64,000 bases of DNA from Chitinophagaceae bacterium UBA1931 (GCA_002337125.1 DDFJ01000001.1:769597-833596); one strand, 5' to 3'; numbered from the stretch's first letter, positions 34,947 through 45,060 are shown. A program made the numbers and translations. The notes: generated by a model not told the origin, from the letters alone.

Positions 34947-37900
34947 GAAGAGTGCCCGCACACTTACTGTACCTGTATGAACAATTTTTGTTTGACCGGG
35001 TTTTCTTCCCTCATACTGCAGGTTAATTTCCATGTTGTTGGAAAGACGTCGGGTGAAATCAAGATTCCATAAAAAGTTTTTTCCCGGCAGTAATGCATCA
35101 AGCATAATAAATGCAACCGTTGTATTTGTTGCACCGGTAAAACTGATATTGCTGAACTGGAATTTACCGTTGATCGTACTGCTTGATAGTACACTGTATT
35201 TTACTTCGCTGATGAGCGAATGAACTGTTGCTTTTTCCTTTGCTCCGTCAAGGTTATTCTTTTCTTCAAATTTATAGTTGAGCGATATACGGTATTTTGT
35301 TCCGTTAATATAACTGATGGAAGGCTCGCCCACCCACTGATCAAGATTATAATTCCTGTTACCAAATTTTGGCGTTTCAAGTTTATTGCTGATTTTTCTT
35401 ACAGTGATGTATGATGCAAAATGTTTCCCGATATTCCAGCGTACACGGGTAGATAAATCGCTGAGTGTTTTTGTTTCCAATCCGTACGTCAAAATTGAAC
35501 GGCCAACATTTTGCAAGTGTGTAATATCAAAACCCCAAACCGGGCTGGTTCTGTTATAGAATAATGAATTGGCCATTACAGATGTAAGCGAAATCAAACT
35601 TGTATCGGCTTCTGGTTTTGAAAATGGATTCCAGCTGATGTTCTTATCTGAAATTTCCTTTTTATAAACCTGCATGGATGATTGTGCAGATATTTTTGCA
35701 ATCAGCTTTTTCAACCCTTTTGCTTTTGCAAAATCAATTGCTGCTCTTGGATTAATATTGAGGTTATAATTAAACTGGTTGTAATTGGCTTTGATGAAAT
35801 CAAGTGTTGGTGTGTAAATGCGGATATATTTTGCCTGGTCTTTATAAATCGCTATTTCAAATTCATTGAGCTGCGGAATACCATCATTGTTGTAATCATT
35901 CCAGGTGTATTGTCCCTGCCCTGCCGGTACTTCAAGAAACGAATAATCCCTGCGTTGCTCCTGCCCGCTTCCAGCTTCGTACAACACATTTCCGTTTATC
36001 ATTCCCTTCCATTCATTAATAAAATATTCAGCACGGCCTAGCAATGTATGTTCAGGTTTTTCATTGGTGAGTTGAGGATTATAAACTTTCAGTTCCCGTA
36101 ACGTTGCATTCAGCCTGAACTGATGATGTTCATTATTCATCAATTCAACATAGGCATTGTAGTTGAAGCTACGGTCAACCTGTTCAAGGTCTTTTCCGAA
36201 AGGAAGTTTATCTCTTCTTGTATAAAAATTAGCACCCCATTTATTGGGAGCATCTTTTGAGCGAAGGAACACTGTCCATGTGTCCCACATAAAAGAAAGC
36301 GATGATAGTGAATCTGAAACTGAATTTCGTCTTTCACTGTGTTCAAGATAATATTTACCACCAATTTCAATTTGCCCGAGTTTGTCGAAACGTTTACGCA
36401 AATCAAGTGAGGGCCTTGCAAAATATCCTTTTGAACTACCACTGTCGTTTGAAGAATAATTGATGCTGCCCAGCCATGTCCATCCCGATTTGGTTAATGA
36501 ATGCTGAACAACCTGCCTCATGCCTGTAAACAAATCGCCACGTTTGTAATTTGTAACAGCATAACTGAACTGGTGATTACGGCCTTTATTTAATTCAACT
36601 GACCCATTAATAACCTGTTCTTTTTCCTGCTTGAGATAAATGGGCAGTCCCCACTCTCTTGTAAACTCTACTGCTCTTAAACGTTCCAGCGGCTGAAAAC
36701 TTTGCTGTACATATTCGTACCCACAGGTAAGTTTATATTGTAATGGATTTTTAGCACTGCCTTTGAATTTATTTGCATATTCCATTAACAATCGGCCGGC
36801 AAATCCATCATCATTGCCTTTATCTTTTGAAGAGAATGTATTGATATCGTAACGGCTCATTGCCAGTTCCGATTTCATCTGCAGGTTTTTCGTCAACTTA
36901 TAATCTGCACCAACTGTAAACATTTGCTGAGTGCGTGGTGCAACAAGATGAATAGCGGGAACATAACGGCCTTGCTTAACTCCGTTTACAGGTGCCACCC
37001 ATTTGTATACCCTTCCGTTTGCACCGGCAGTTTCCAATACATAATCGCCATAACCAATGCCTGCATCTGTAAATGAAGCCCCGTAAACATTTGGCTGATC
37101 AATGACCGTGTAAACCAAAACTGAATTGTAGGTAACACTGTTTACTACCGTATCTACCAAACGATAAACAATCTTGTTTACATTGAATGTATCTTTTGCA
37201 ATGGATGGATATAATAAGGAATCAACTTTATCACCTGCATCAAACAGAAACTGTTTCTGATCTTTATTCAGCACCTGGTTGACTGATGTGTTTTTTGAAT
37301 CGGCATTGGAGAACGCATTCACTCTTATTGTAAGTCTTTCATTCAGTTTTAATTCATTGCCAACAATAAATTGTGAGTTGAGATAATTCCTGTCGGCATA
37401 TTCAAACTCAACCTGTATGCGACGGTCTTTTGTAATCATCCGTTTGGGTGTGAATGTTACTTCTGCCGTATTGTAGTTGATTACATAATCCTGGTCTTCG
37501 CCACGCTGCATTAATTCACCATCAATAAAAACCCGTTCTGTTCCTGCAAGTACAATAAAAAACAATTCACCATTTGGCCCCTGCAACCTGTATGGCCCCT
37601 GGTTTCCTTCCAGACCCTGAAATACATAACGGCTGAACTTACCTTTTGCAATCGCACCCGAAACCAGCGTTGAGTTTTTCCCGTTTTTGAAAACAGGTAC
37701 ATCGTTCTGAAATGAAATTCCCTGTAAGCGTTTATAAAAATTCAGAAAATAAGAATCGTTTTTACGGATATCAATATCACCAAGATTCAGCTGCCAGCCT
37801 TTCTTCTTCAGTTGAATCCAGACTTTGTCAAATTCATTCAACTGTTGAGTGTTTCCTTCAGCCTGGATAGGAATATTGTTATCGGTTAATGCGGCTGAGA

Positions 37901-38411
37901 GTTGCATGCTGTCGCCAATCAAACCATTGATCTGCAGATTGAGTAACCCATTTACAACGGCATCCTGGTTGTTGCCGAAAGAAATACCACGGCCAAAACT
38001 TCCGTTATAATTTACATTGCCAAAATCGAACATTCCTTTGCCGGGAGCTCCATAATCAATTTCAACCGGTTTGGTAATGAAGTTGTTCCTTACATTATCA
38101 AAGTTCATGCGTTGAACAGATGCATTGAGTTTATACGGGAATACCCTGTAAGTAATGCTTACTGTATCAAATGAGGGCTTCTTTAACCAGCTGAGTGTTG
38201 CATTGATTTCATCCACACGATAATCTTCACTGGTTAAGCCTGCAATAAAAACCGAGTTGGGAACAATACTGACAGTATCAAGCTTAACGGGATTTATCTT
38301 GGTGCTTATCTTTTTTGTGCGGAGGTTAGACAACGGTAATACCTGCTGTGCATTAGCCAGCGAAAAGGAGCAAAATAATGCTATGATGAAAACAACTTTT
38401 CTGATAAGCAG
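34944..38411 (-). CDS. Very large outer-membrane beta-barrel protein with apparent CTG start
   Basis: About 1155 residues. From TTG 38333 the frame continues upstream without ATG, GTG or TTG, until CTG 38411. Read from CTG, it gives a textbook signal peptide (MLIRKVVFIIALFCSFSLANA, then QQ). An in-frame TGA at about 38430 excludes anything longer. The mature protein has an N-terminal beta domain (TLSWLKKPSFDTVSITYRVFP), FGNNQDAVVNGLLNLQINGLIGD, then hundreds of residues of amphipathic strands typical of a large barrel (GEDQDYVINYNTAEVTFTP, FSYAVTNYKRGDLF). Family unnamed to me; a translocation or export role like other giant Bacteroidota barrels is speculative. Confidence 0.75.
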   Translation of the reverse strand: MLIRKVVFIIALFCSFSLANAQQVLPLSNLRTKKISTKINPVKLDTVSIVPNSVFIAGLTSEDYRVDEINATLSWLKKPSFDTVSITYRVFPYKLNASVQRMNFDNVRNNFITKPVEIDYGAPGKGMFDFGNVNYNGSFGRGISFGNNQDAVVNGLLNLQINGLIGDSMQLSAALTDNNIPIQAEGNTQQLNEFDKVWIQLKKKGWQLNLGDIDIRKNDSYFLNFYKRLQGISFQNDVPVFKNGKNSTLVSGAIAKGKFSRYVFQGLEGNQGPYRLQGPNGELFFIVLAGTERVFIDGELMQRGEDQDYVINYNTAEVTFTPKRMITKDRRIQVEFEYADRNYLNSQFIVGNELKLNERLTIRVNAFSNADSKNTSVNQVLNKDQKQFLFDAGDKVDSLLYPSIAKDTFNVNKIVYRLVDTVVNSVTYNSVLVYTVIDQPNVYGASFTDAGIGYGDYVLETAGANGRVYKWVAPVNGVKQGRYVPAIHLVAPRTQQMFTVGADYKLTKNLQMKSELAMSRYDINTFSSKDKGNDDGFAGRLLMEYANKFKGSAKNPLQYKLTCGYEYVQQSFQPLERLRAVEFTREWGLPIYLKQEKEQVINGSVELNKGRNHQFSYAVTNYKRGDLFTGMRQVVQHSLTKSGWTWLGSINYSSNDSGSSKGYFARPSLDLRKRFDKLGQIEIGGKYYLEHSERRNSVSDSLSSLSFMWDTWTVFLRSKDAPNKWGANFYTRRDKLPFGKDLEQVDRSFNYNAYVELMNNEHHQFRLNATLRELKVYNPQLTNEKPEHTLLGRAEYFINEWKGMINGNVLYEAGSGQEQRRDYSFLEVPAGQGQYTWNDYNNDGIPQLNEFEIAIYKDQAKYIRIYTPTLDFIKANYNQFNYNLNINPRAAIDFAKAKGLKKLIAKISAQSSMQVYKKEISDKNISWNPFSKPEADTSLISLTSVMANSLFYNRTSPVWGFDITHLQNVGRSILTYGLETKTLSDLSTRVRWNIGKHFASYITVRKISNKLETPKFGNRNYNLDQWVGEPSISYINGTKYRISLNYKFEEKNNLDGAKEKATVHSLISEVKYSVLSSSTINGKFQFSNISFTGATNTTVAFIMLDALLPGKNFLWNLDFTRRLSNNMEINLQYEGRKPGQTKIVHTGTVSVRALF

Positions 38412-38483
38412 GGGTTTACTGGATAAGAATGTTCAAATTTAAAAATTATTGTGTGCCAGAGCTTTAATCGTTGTTGAATAAAA

Positions 38484-38516
38484 AGAAAAGCCAGACTTTT
38501 CAGCCTGGCTTTGTAT
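38484..38516 (-). terminator. Terminator after the Prc peptidase gene
   Basis: AGCCAG and CTGGCT arms with extra AAAA/TTT bases, 20 bp after the stop at 38533. Confidence 0.7.
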
Positions 38517-38532
38517 TTAATTGAATTATCAA

Positions 38533-40704
38533 TTAGTTGTTCATTTTTGCAGATTGCTTGTTCTGGGCGATGAAATATTGCTGAATCATATCGCTCATTA
38601 CATTCACTGTTTCACCAAGATGAAGATCGGTTTTTAACCTGTTGATGAAGGCTGTATTACGTTCAATTTTTACAGTATCGCCTTTTATGCGGTCTAAATC
38701 CACAACCAGGCTTTCCACAGTTAATGGAGTCTTTAGCTTGGTTACTTCATCAATCTTCTTAATTCTTTCATTCAACGTTTTCTTATCCTGTCTGAATTTC
38801 GTAAGGTTAAGCGAATAAATTTTATCGTTATGATTTGAAAGCCACTCTGTACCTTCTTTAATTTGCTGGAATGATGGGTTATTGCTGATCCTCTCTTTGC
38901 TCTTTGCGATTGTGGAATTAAAATCAACATCACTTTTCCAGATTTTGTACTGTGTACTGCCAATTTCATCCCATGCAAGTGCATCTGGTTCATCTTTTTC
39001 ACGAAGCTTCAGGTATTCGTACTGATCAGGCAATACAATATCAGAACTTACACCCTTTAACTGGGTGCTTCCACCATTGATGCGGTAAAATTTCTGAAGA
39101 GTAAGTTTAATATCACCAAGTTCAGAAGGATTGTTACTTGTCCAGCTGGTACGTTCTAATTGTATACTGCGTTGAACAGTTCCTTTTCCGTATGTGGTTG
39201 TACTTCCAATAATAAGTCCACGTTTGTAATCCTGGATAGCTGCTGCAAAAATTTCAGAAGCAGAAGCACTGAACTCATTCACCATAACTGTAAGCGGGCC
39301 ATTCCACAAAACATTATTGTCTTTATCACGAAGAATAGATGGTGCTTCATCCCTGCTCTTTACCTGTACTACAGGACCGTCTTCAATAAACAATCCAACC
39401 ATTTGCACCACATCCATTAAAGAACCACCGCCATTTAAACGGAGGTCAAGGATAATACCACTTACACCTTCCTGTTTCAGTTTGTTGATTTCTTTTGCAA
39501 CATCAGCTGCACAACGTGCACCATTCGGATCCTGGAAGTTGGCATAAAATTCAGGAAGATAGATATAACCGATTTTACGGTTTTCAGCATCTTTAATGAT
39601 TGCACTTTTTGCAAAGGTTTCTTCGAGATTAATTTTCTGGCGGATCAGTGATATAACTTTTACTTCACCATTCGGTTTCTTGACGGTCAGTTTTACTTCA
39701 GTTCCTTTCTGACCACGGATCAGGCGTACAGCATCCGTCACTTCAAATCCTGTAAGATCCTGTGGCTCATCATTTCCCTGGCCCACCTTCAGGATAATAT
39801 CGCCAATTTGAATTTCGCCTGATTTGGCTGCAGGGCTTCCGGTAACAATTGTTGCCACTTTAATATTTCCTTCTTCTTCGGTTAAGGATGCACCAATACC
39901 AAAGAACTCTCCACTCATACTTTCATCAAACGATCTTTTTTCAACCGGAGCAAAATAAGTTGTATGCGGATCCATTGTTTCAGTAATATCATTTACAAAA
40001 TCACTGAAACGGTCTTCATCTTTAAAGCGGTTCCTGAAGCGATCAAACATTTTATCAATCGACTTCATTACTTTTTCACGGGCTTCTTTTTCCAGCTCAA
40101 CATTTGTTTTTGCTTTAAAGCCTTCTTTGCCTTTGTTCTTTTCCTGCTGCTCAATCAACTCAACATAACGGTCGAGTGTATAATATTTTAATTTCTTACG
40201 CCAAACTTCCTTGCGCTCTGCTTCTGTTTTAGGAAACACTGTTTTTTCATCATCGTCCACGTAAGTTTCTTCGCTGTTAAACTCAAATGGTTTCTGTAAA
40301 ATTTCCTTGTAAATAGTTGATGCTTCTTCTACACGTTGTTTGTAAATCGTGTTAAAAGCATAGAACGATTCCAGTTTTGACCCGTGAATTTCGTCGTCGA
40401 TTTTTGTTTCAAATTTTTTCAGCTGATCAATATCCTGCTGAAGAAAATAGGTTTTATCAGGATCGAGATTCTTTACAAATTTTGCAAACACTTCCTTTGA
40501 AAACTTGTCATCAATCTTTTTAGGACTGAAATGACCTTCTTCCAGGAATTCGCCCACTAATTGTAAAATGCGCTCAAAACGAGTGGTTGGTTCTTTGTGT
40601 GTTGAGGATGATTGGACTGCATAAAAGATACTGCCTCCGAGAAGCAATACCAGTATGATCAGTAAACTTTTCTTACTAAACATATTTTGTAAAAGGTTTG
40701 ACAT
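38533..40704 (-). CDS. prc: Carboxy-terminal processing peptidase (Prc/Tsp type)
   Basis: 723 residues. One N-terminal membrane helix (SLLIILVLLLGGSIFYAV, 13-30) anchors a periplasmic protease. The DUF3340-like N-terminal domain (FLEEGHFSPKKIDDKFSKEVF) precedes a PDZ domain near 265-345 (FFGIGASLTEEEGN, KSGEIQIGDIILKVG). The S41 catalytic part has S481 in NEFSASASEIF, D492 and K507 in TYGKGTVQ, equivalent to E. coli Prc S430, D441 and K455. It degrades misfolded or tagged envelope proteins. Single gene. Confidence 0.93.
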   Translation of the reverse strand: MSNLLQNMFSKKSLLIILVLLLGGSIFYAVQSSSTHKEPTTRFERILQLVGEFLEEGHFSPKKIDDKFSKEVFAKFVKNLDPDKTYFLQQDIDQLKKFETKIDDEIHGSKLESFYAFNTIYKQRVEEASTIYKEILQKPFEFNSEETYVDDDEKTVFPKTEAERKEVWRKKLKYYTLDRYVELIEQQEKNKGKEGFKAKTNVELEKEAREKVMKSIDKMFDRFRNRFKDEDRFSDFVNDITETMDPHTTYFAPVEKRSFDESMSGEFFGIGASLTEEEGNIKVATIVTGSPAAKSGEIQIGDIILKVGQGNDEPQDLTGFEVTDAVRLIRGQKGTEVKLTVKKPNGEVKVISLIRQKINLEETFAKSAIIKDAENRKIGYIYLPEFYANFQDPNGARCAADVAKEINKLKQEGVSGIILDLRLNGGGSLMDVVQMVGLFIEDGPVVQVKSRDEAPSILRDKDNNVLWNGPLTVMVNEFSASASEIFAAAIQDYKRGLIIGSTTTYGKGTVQRSIQLERTSWTSNNPSELGDIKLTLQKFYRINGGSTQLKGVSSDIVLPDQYEYLKLREKDEPDALAWDEIGSTQYKIWKSDVDFNSTIAKSKERISNNPSFQQIKEGTEWLSNHNDKIYSLNLTKFRQDKKTLNERIKKIDEVTKLKTPLTVESLVVDLDRIKGDTVKIERNTAFINRLKTDLHLGETVNVMSDMIQQYFIAQNKQSAKMNN

Positions 40705-40888
40705 ATTTAATTACGTAAAAATAGCAAGAATTATTGGGTTGGTCTGAACCATTTGTCCTTTTTGGGTCTTTTAACAAGCCCTTTACAGGTATAAATTGTC
40801 CATCTCAACTACATAGCAGAACTATTTATCTGCTCTGCTACTCATCATGGATCAATTCCCTTGCCAGAATGAGTATAGAAATAAACAA

Positions 40889-41719
40889 TTATAAACCGTA
40901 GAAAGTTGAAGCGTTTTTACTAAATATGGCTTCCTGTTCCTTGATAGAATATGAGGCGAAATAATTTTTTACGAAAGAAAGCCATTGCTGGTATTGTGCT
41001 GCTACCAGGCAAACAGGCCAGTCGCTGCCAAACATTACCCTGCCGGTTCCAAAGCTGTTTACAACCACATCAATGTAGGGACGTAAGTCATAGGGTGTCC
41101 AGTTCTTCCAATCGGCTTCAGTTACCATACCGCTCAGCTTGCAATACACATTTTGGTGACGGGCAATTTTTTCCATGCCGTCCTTCCATCCATCAATCTT
41201 ACCGTCTTTGATGAATGGCTTTGCAATATGATCAATGACAAAAGCCTGATTAGGGAACTGCTGCACCAATTGCAATGCGGCATCTAAATGTTGAGGGAAG
41301 ATGAGAATATCATACGTAAATCCAAACTGCTGCAGTTTGCTGATGCCGTTGAGAAAATCCTTTTGCAGCATAAATGCAGGTTCTTCACCCTGCAATACAT
41401 GACGGAAACCTTTCAGTTTTTTGAAACGACTGTAATGTTTTAACCGTTCTTCAATCTGTGCACTTCGTAAATCAACCCAGCCAACAACACCCGCAATGAA
41501 CTCATTTTCTTCTGCCATTTGCAAAAGCCAGTCGGTTTCAGCTTCTGTCTGATCGGCCTGAACAGAAACACATGCATCAACTCCATTTTCTTTCAGCACA
41601 ATGGAAAGATCAGCTGGTAAAAAATTTTTGCGGATCACACTCATGTCATCGGTAATCCAGCCGTAATCAACCGGATTGTATTTCCAGAAATGCTGGTGGG
41701 TATCAATAACCTTTATCAT
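40889..41719 (-). CDS. Amidohydrolase family lactonase, probable L-fuconolactonase
   Basis: 276 residues. The metal site begins DTHQHFW (H8, H10) and later contains IDHIAKPFIKDG and MFGSDWPVC, the signature of the 2-pyrone-4,6-dicarboxylate/L-fuconolactone hydrolase family. It would open L-fucono-1,5-lactone to L-fuconate in the cytoplasm. The start overlaps the mutarotase stop by 4 bp (41716-41719), so the two are translationally coupled. Its position with mutarotase and FucP supports the fucose assignment. Confidence 0.85.
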   Translation of the reverse strand: MIKVIDTHQHFWKYNPVDYGWITDDMSVIRKNFLPADLSIVLKENGVDACVSVQADQTEAETDWLLQMAEENEFIAGVVGWVDLRSAQIEERLKHYSRFKKLKGFRHVLQGEEPAFMLQKDFLNGISKLQQFGFTYDILIFPQHLDAALQLVQQFPNQAFVIDHIAKPFIKDGKIDGWKDGMEKIARHQNVYCKLSGMVTEADWKNWTPYDLRPYIDVVVNSFGTGRVMFGSDWPVCLVAAQYQQWLSFVKNYFASYSIKEQEAIFSKNASTFYGL

Positions 41720-42054
41720 TGTTCTTTTAAATCAAATATTTTATTCATCAGCATCCATTTCTCACCCGGTTTTGCAGTTGGTAAAGCCAGCTGGTATTTC
41801 CACATCAGCTTCTCCCACTCCTGCACTTTCGGGTTTGCATCATCTGCCAATGCTTTTTCTTCAAACGAAAAATTCAACGCAGTATCCATGATCATAAACA
41901 GACGGTTGGCAACACGGTAAATTTCCATGCCAACAATACCTGAATCTTTAATAGATGCAATGATTTCAGGCCAAACCTTTTCATGATATTGTTCATATTC
42001 AGCAATAAGCTGAGGATCATCTTGCAGATCAAGTGCTAAGCAATAACGTCGCAT
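41716..42054 (-). CDS. L-fucose mutarotase (RhaM superfamily)
   Basis: 112 residues of the RhaM-like alpha/beta-barrel family. Opening MRRYCLALDLQDDPQLIAEYEQYHEKVWPEI, then IVGMEIYRVANRLFMIMD and WEKLMWKYQLALP. Sequence differs from the rhamnose enzyme at 12943, and its place between the fucose lactonase and FucP argues for the fucose version. It would equilibrate L-fucose anomers before dehydrogenation. It lies 9 bp after the FucP stop. Confidence 0.85.
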   Translation of the reverse strand: MRRYCLALDLQDDPQLIAEYEQYHEKVWPEIIASIKDSGIVGMEIYRVANRLFMIMDTALNFSFEEKALADDANPKVQEWEKLMWKYQLALPTAKPGEKWMLMNKIFDLKEQ

Positions 42055-42063
42055 AAAATAAAT

Positions 42064-43320
42064 TTAATTTTCAGGTGCAGGAATAATTTTATGGCCTTTC
42101 CAGCCAAACAACAATATTACAAGGAAGCATACAAACGGAACAATATAGCCCAACTGAATATTTCCACTCCAGTCGCTGATCATTCCAAAGAAACGTGGAA
42201 GAATAGCTCCACCAACGATCGACATAATAATCAAACTGCTTCCATATTCAGTATCTCCTTTCAGATCTTTAATTCCCAATGAAAAAATTGTCGGGAACAT
42301 GATCGACATGAAGAAACAGATTGCAATTACAGCATAAACAGTTACCAAACCGGTTGCAGTAATGGCAACAATACTTAATGCCATATTAATGGCTGCATAA
42401 AGTGCCAGTAGTTTTTCAGGTTTGATGTACCGCATAAAGAATGTACCAAGAAACCGCCCAATCAAAAATGCAATACCACAGGCCCCCAGGTAATCAGCTG
42501 CTGTAACTTGTTCCAATGAAGCTGATTTTTCAGCATACAAAATAAACAAACTGAAAACCGAAACCTGTGCACCTACATAAAAGAACTGTGCTGCAACAGC
42601 CCACGATAAATGTTTGTGTTTAAATGCATGAAAAATATGTTTGCTTGCTTCATGACCAATTGATTGCTGAATTTTTGGAAGATGAACAAATGCAAACAAT
42701 ACTGCAACAATAATCAGGATAATTCCAAGAATTGCATAAGGCATTTTTACAGAAGCAGCTTCTGATGCAAGTGCTAAACTCCTGGCTGCATCTGTCATGC
42801 CGCTTAACTCAGCATCTGTATGACCTTTTGTAAGAATAATTCTTGCACCAATTACAGGAGCAAGTGCTGCAGCCAAACCATTAAATGATTGTGCAAAGTT
42901 TAACCGTTGTGTGGAAGTTGCGGGATCGCCTAATGCAGCTGCATACGGATTCGCAGCAGTTTCCAATATTGTTAAACCACAGGCAATGATGAATAATGCA
43001 ATCAGGAAATAAGTATACGATTGAAGATTAGCAGCAGGTAAAAACAAAAATGCACCTGCAGCAAACAACAGCAATCCGATAATTATTCCGATTTTATATC
43101 CAAACCGCTTCATGATAAAACCTGCTGGCAAAGCCATTACAAAATATGCGATGAACACAGCCGAATCAATTAATGTGGACTGAGTTGTTGTAAGTGTAAA
43201 TGATCTTTTTAAATGCGGAATCAGAATGGGGTCAAGATTGTGCGCAAATCCCCAAAGGAAAAATAAACAGGTTACAAGAATAAATGCAAACAGATACGGT
43301 TGTTTCTTTTGATTTGTCAT
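42064..43320 (-). CDS. fucP: L-fucose:H+ symporter, MFS
   Basis: 418 residues with about 12 membrane helices. The opening LFAFILVTCLFFLWGFAHNLDPILIPHLK holds the FucP signature WGxxxNLxPILIPHLK. ILETAANPYAAALG near residue 120 and RLNFAQSFNGLAAALAPVIG near 140 are diagnostic for the FucP branch. It imports L-fucose across the inner membrane with protons. First gene of the distal fucose transcript (fucP, mutarotase, lactonase), behind a hairpin at 43357-43398. Confidence 0.92.
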   Translation of the reverse strand: MTNQKKQPYLFAFILVTCLFFLWGFAHNLDPILIPHLKRSFTLTTTQSTLIDSAVFIAYFVMALPAGFIMKRFGYKIGIIIGLLLFAAGAFLFLPAANLQSYTYFLIALFIIACGLTILETAANPYAAALGDPATSTQRLNFAQSFNGLAAALAPVIGARIILTKGHTDAELSGMTDAARSLALASEAASVKMPYAILGIILIIVAVLFAFVHLPKIQQSIGHEASKHIFHAFKHKHLSWAVAAQFFYVGAQVSVFSLFILYAEKSASLEQVTAADYLGACGIAFLIGRFLGTFFMRYIKPEKLLALYAAINMALSIVAITATGLVTVYAVIAICFFMSIMFPTIFSLGIKDLKGDTEYGSSLIIMSIVGGAILPRFFGMISDWSGNIQLGYIVPFVCFLVILLFGWKGHKIIPAPEN

Positions 43321-43356
43321 GAAGCAATCATTGTGTTTGTTAAGAGATATTTTATT

Positions 43357-43398
43357 TTAAGAAGCCGCCTGTTATAGTTTGCAGGCGGCTTCTTGTTT
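43357..43398 (-). terminator. Intra-locus terminator or attenuator
   Basis: AAGAAGCCGCCT and AGGCGGCTTCTT form a perfect 12-bp stem. It sits directly after the FAH-hydrolase stop and 37 bp before fucP. The strong stem suggests that the fucose locus is split into two expression levels, or read through under induction. Confidence 0.75.
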
Positions 43399-44243
43399 TA
43401 TTTTTTAAATGCAATTACAGTTTGTTTTGATGTTCCTAACCCATCAATGCCAAGTTCCATTACATCGCCTGGTTTCAGGTACACCTGCGGATTCATTCCC
43501 AATCCCACACCTGCAGGTGTGCCGGTAGAAATAATATCGCCGGGAAGTAATGTCATGAATTTGCTAACATAAGCAATTAAATGCGGAACGTTGAAAATTA
43601 AATTACCTGTTGTTCCATCCTGCATTTTTTGTCCGTTTAAGGTTAACCACAAACGGAGATTGTGTACATCAGCCACTTCATCTTTTGTTACCAGCCATGG
43701 GCCGATTGGTGCAAACGTATCGCATCCTTTTCCTTTATCCCATGTACCACCACGCTCTAACTGAAATTCACGTTCGCTGATATCGTTATGCAAACAATAT
43801 CCGGCTAAATAATCCATTGCTTCAGCTTCTTCCACATAAGAAGCTTTTTTGCCAATCACAATGGCAAGTTCTACTTCCCAATCCGTTTTTACTGAATCTC
43901 TCGGAATCATTACATCATCATTTGGCCCGATGAGTGCTGTAGTGGATTTAAAGAAGATAACAGGTTCTGCAGGAATAGCCGCACCTGTTTCTTTTGCATG
44001 ATCACTATAGTTTAAACCAATGCAAACAATTTTAGAAGGACGTTTCACCGGGCATCCCAGGCGTTCATTTTCAACAACAGGTAAACCGCAGGTATCAACA
44101 ATGTGTTGTAATTTTTCCAATCCATCGTTTTCAAAAAATGCTTCATCATAATCAGCAAACCAGGCCGATGCATCATAAGCAACATTATCAATCAACACAC
44201 CGGGTTTTTCTTTTCCTGCTTCACCAAAGCGAATAAGTTTCAT
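43398..44243 (-). CDS. Fumarylacetoacetate-hydrolase family enzyme, probable 2,4-diketo-3-deoxy-L-fuconate hydrolase
   Basis: 281 residues. FAH-fold motifs are IVCIGLNYSDHAKETG near residue 72, TDWEVELAIVIGKKA near 125, and a C-terminal GDIISTGTPAGVGLGMNP. These supply the metal-binding glutamates and the catalytic histidine region. In this locus it would cleave 2,4-diketo-3-deoxy-L-fuconate to pyruvate and L-lactate, the last step of the oxidative fucose route. It lies 20 bp downstream of the SDR gene. Confidence 0.85.
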   Translation of the reverse strand: MKLIRFGEAGKEKPGVLIDNVAYDASAWFADYDEAFFENDGLEKLQHIVDTCGLPVVENERLGCPVKRPSKIVCIGLNYSDHAKETGAAIPAEPVIFFKSTTALIGPNDDVMIPRDSVKTDWEVELAIVIGKKASYVEEAEAMDYLAGYCLHNDISEREFQLERGGTWDKGKGCDTFAPIGPWLVTKDEVADVHNLRLWLTLNGQKMQDGTTGNLIFNVPHLIAYVSKFMTLLPGDIISTGTPAGVGLGMNPQVYLKPGDVMELGIDGLGTSKQTVIAFKK

Positions 44244-44263
44244 AATCTATATTTTATACTTTT

Positions 44264-45040
44264 TTAATTATTCAGTTTAATAAATCCTCCGTCAATGGGG
44301 TAATCACATCCTGTAATAAATCCAGCTTCATCGCTGCAGAGATATAATGCAAGATGAGCAACTTCTTCTGTTGTACCCATGCGGCCTATTGGCTGACTCT
44401 TTGAAAGTTTGTCAAATACTTCCTCTTCTTTGCCGGGATAATTTTTTGCAATAAATCCTTCCACGAAAGGTGTAAATACTCTTGCCGGAGAAATGCAATT
44501 GCAACGGATATTGCTGGAGATATAATCTCTTGCCGTTGAAAGTGTCATGCCCAGCACTGCGCCTTTGCTCATGCTGTAAGCAAAACGATCAGTGATACCC
44601 ACCCATGCAGCAATGGAGCACATGTTGAGGATTACACCTTTCTGTTTTTCTTTCATAACCGGAAGCACTTCATGCAGGCAGTTGTAAACACCTTTTACAT
44701 TGATGTTGAACAAACGGGTGAAGTCTTCTTCTGTAGTACTTTCGGCAGTGCCCACATGTGCAACGCCTGCATTGTTGATGAGTATTTCAATACTTCCTTT
44801 TTCTGCAATTACCTGCGCAACGGCTTCTTTTACTTTCTGCTGATCAGAAATATTAACGATGATGCTTTTTGCTGAACCGTTTTCAGCGGTAATTTCTTCC
44901 ACTGTTTGCCTGGCGCCTTTTTCATCCACATCAAAAATATAAACGGTTGCACCCTGTTTGGCAAAACGTTTTGATATGGCACGACCAATTCCGCTGCCGC
45001 CACCTGTTACGATTGTTGTTTTTTCATTTAACTGAAACAT
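44264..45040 (-). CDS. SDR-family sugar dehydrogenase
   Basis: 258 residues, classical short-chain dehydrogenase. NAD-binding TGGGSGIGR at 12-20, NNAG at 89-92, catalytic S142, Y155 and K159. The C-terminal DEAGFITGCDYPIDGGF is standard. In the fucose locus it is either L-fucose dehydrogenase or 2-keto-3-deoxy-L-fuconate dehydrogenase. The pathway needs both activities but only this one dehydrogenase is in the cluster. It starts 20 bp after the dehydratase stop. Confidence 0.85.
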   Translation of the reverse strand: MFQLNEKTTIVTGGGSGIGRAISKRFAKQGATVYIFDVDEKGARQTVEEITAENGSAKSIIVNISDQQKVKEAVAQVIAEKGSIEILINNAGVAHVGTAESTTEEDFTRLFNINVKGVYNCLHEVLPVMKEKQKGVILNMCSIAAWVGITDRFAYSMSKGAVLGMTLSTARDYISSNIRCNCISPARVFTPFVEGFIAKNYPGKEEEVFDKLSKSQPIGRMGTTEEVAHLALYLCSDEAGFITGCDYPIDGGFIKLNN

Positions 45041-45060
45041 ATTTTTCTATTTAAATATCG

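Noticed and set aside
40705..40888. Possible terminator AGCAGA/TCTGCT in the gap after the fucose lactonase
   Set aside because: Short stem without a T-run on the needed strand. Not supported.
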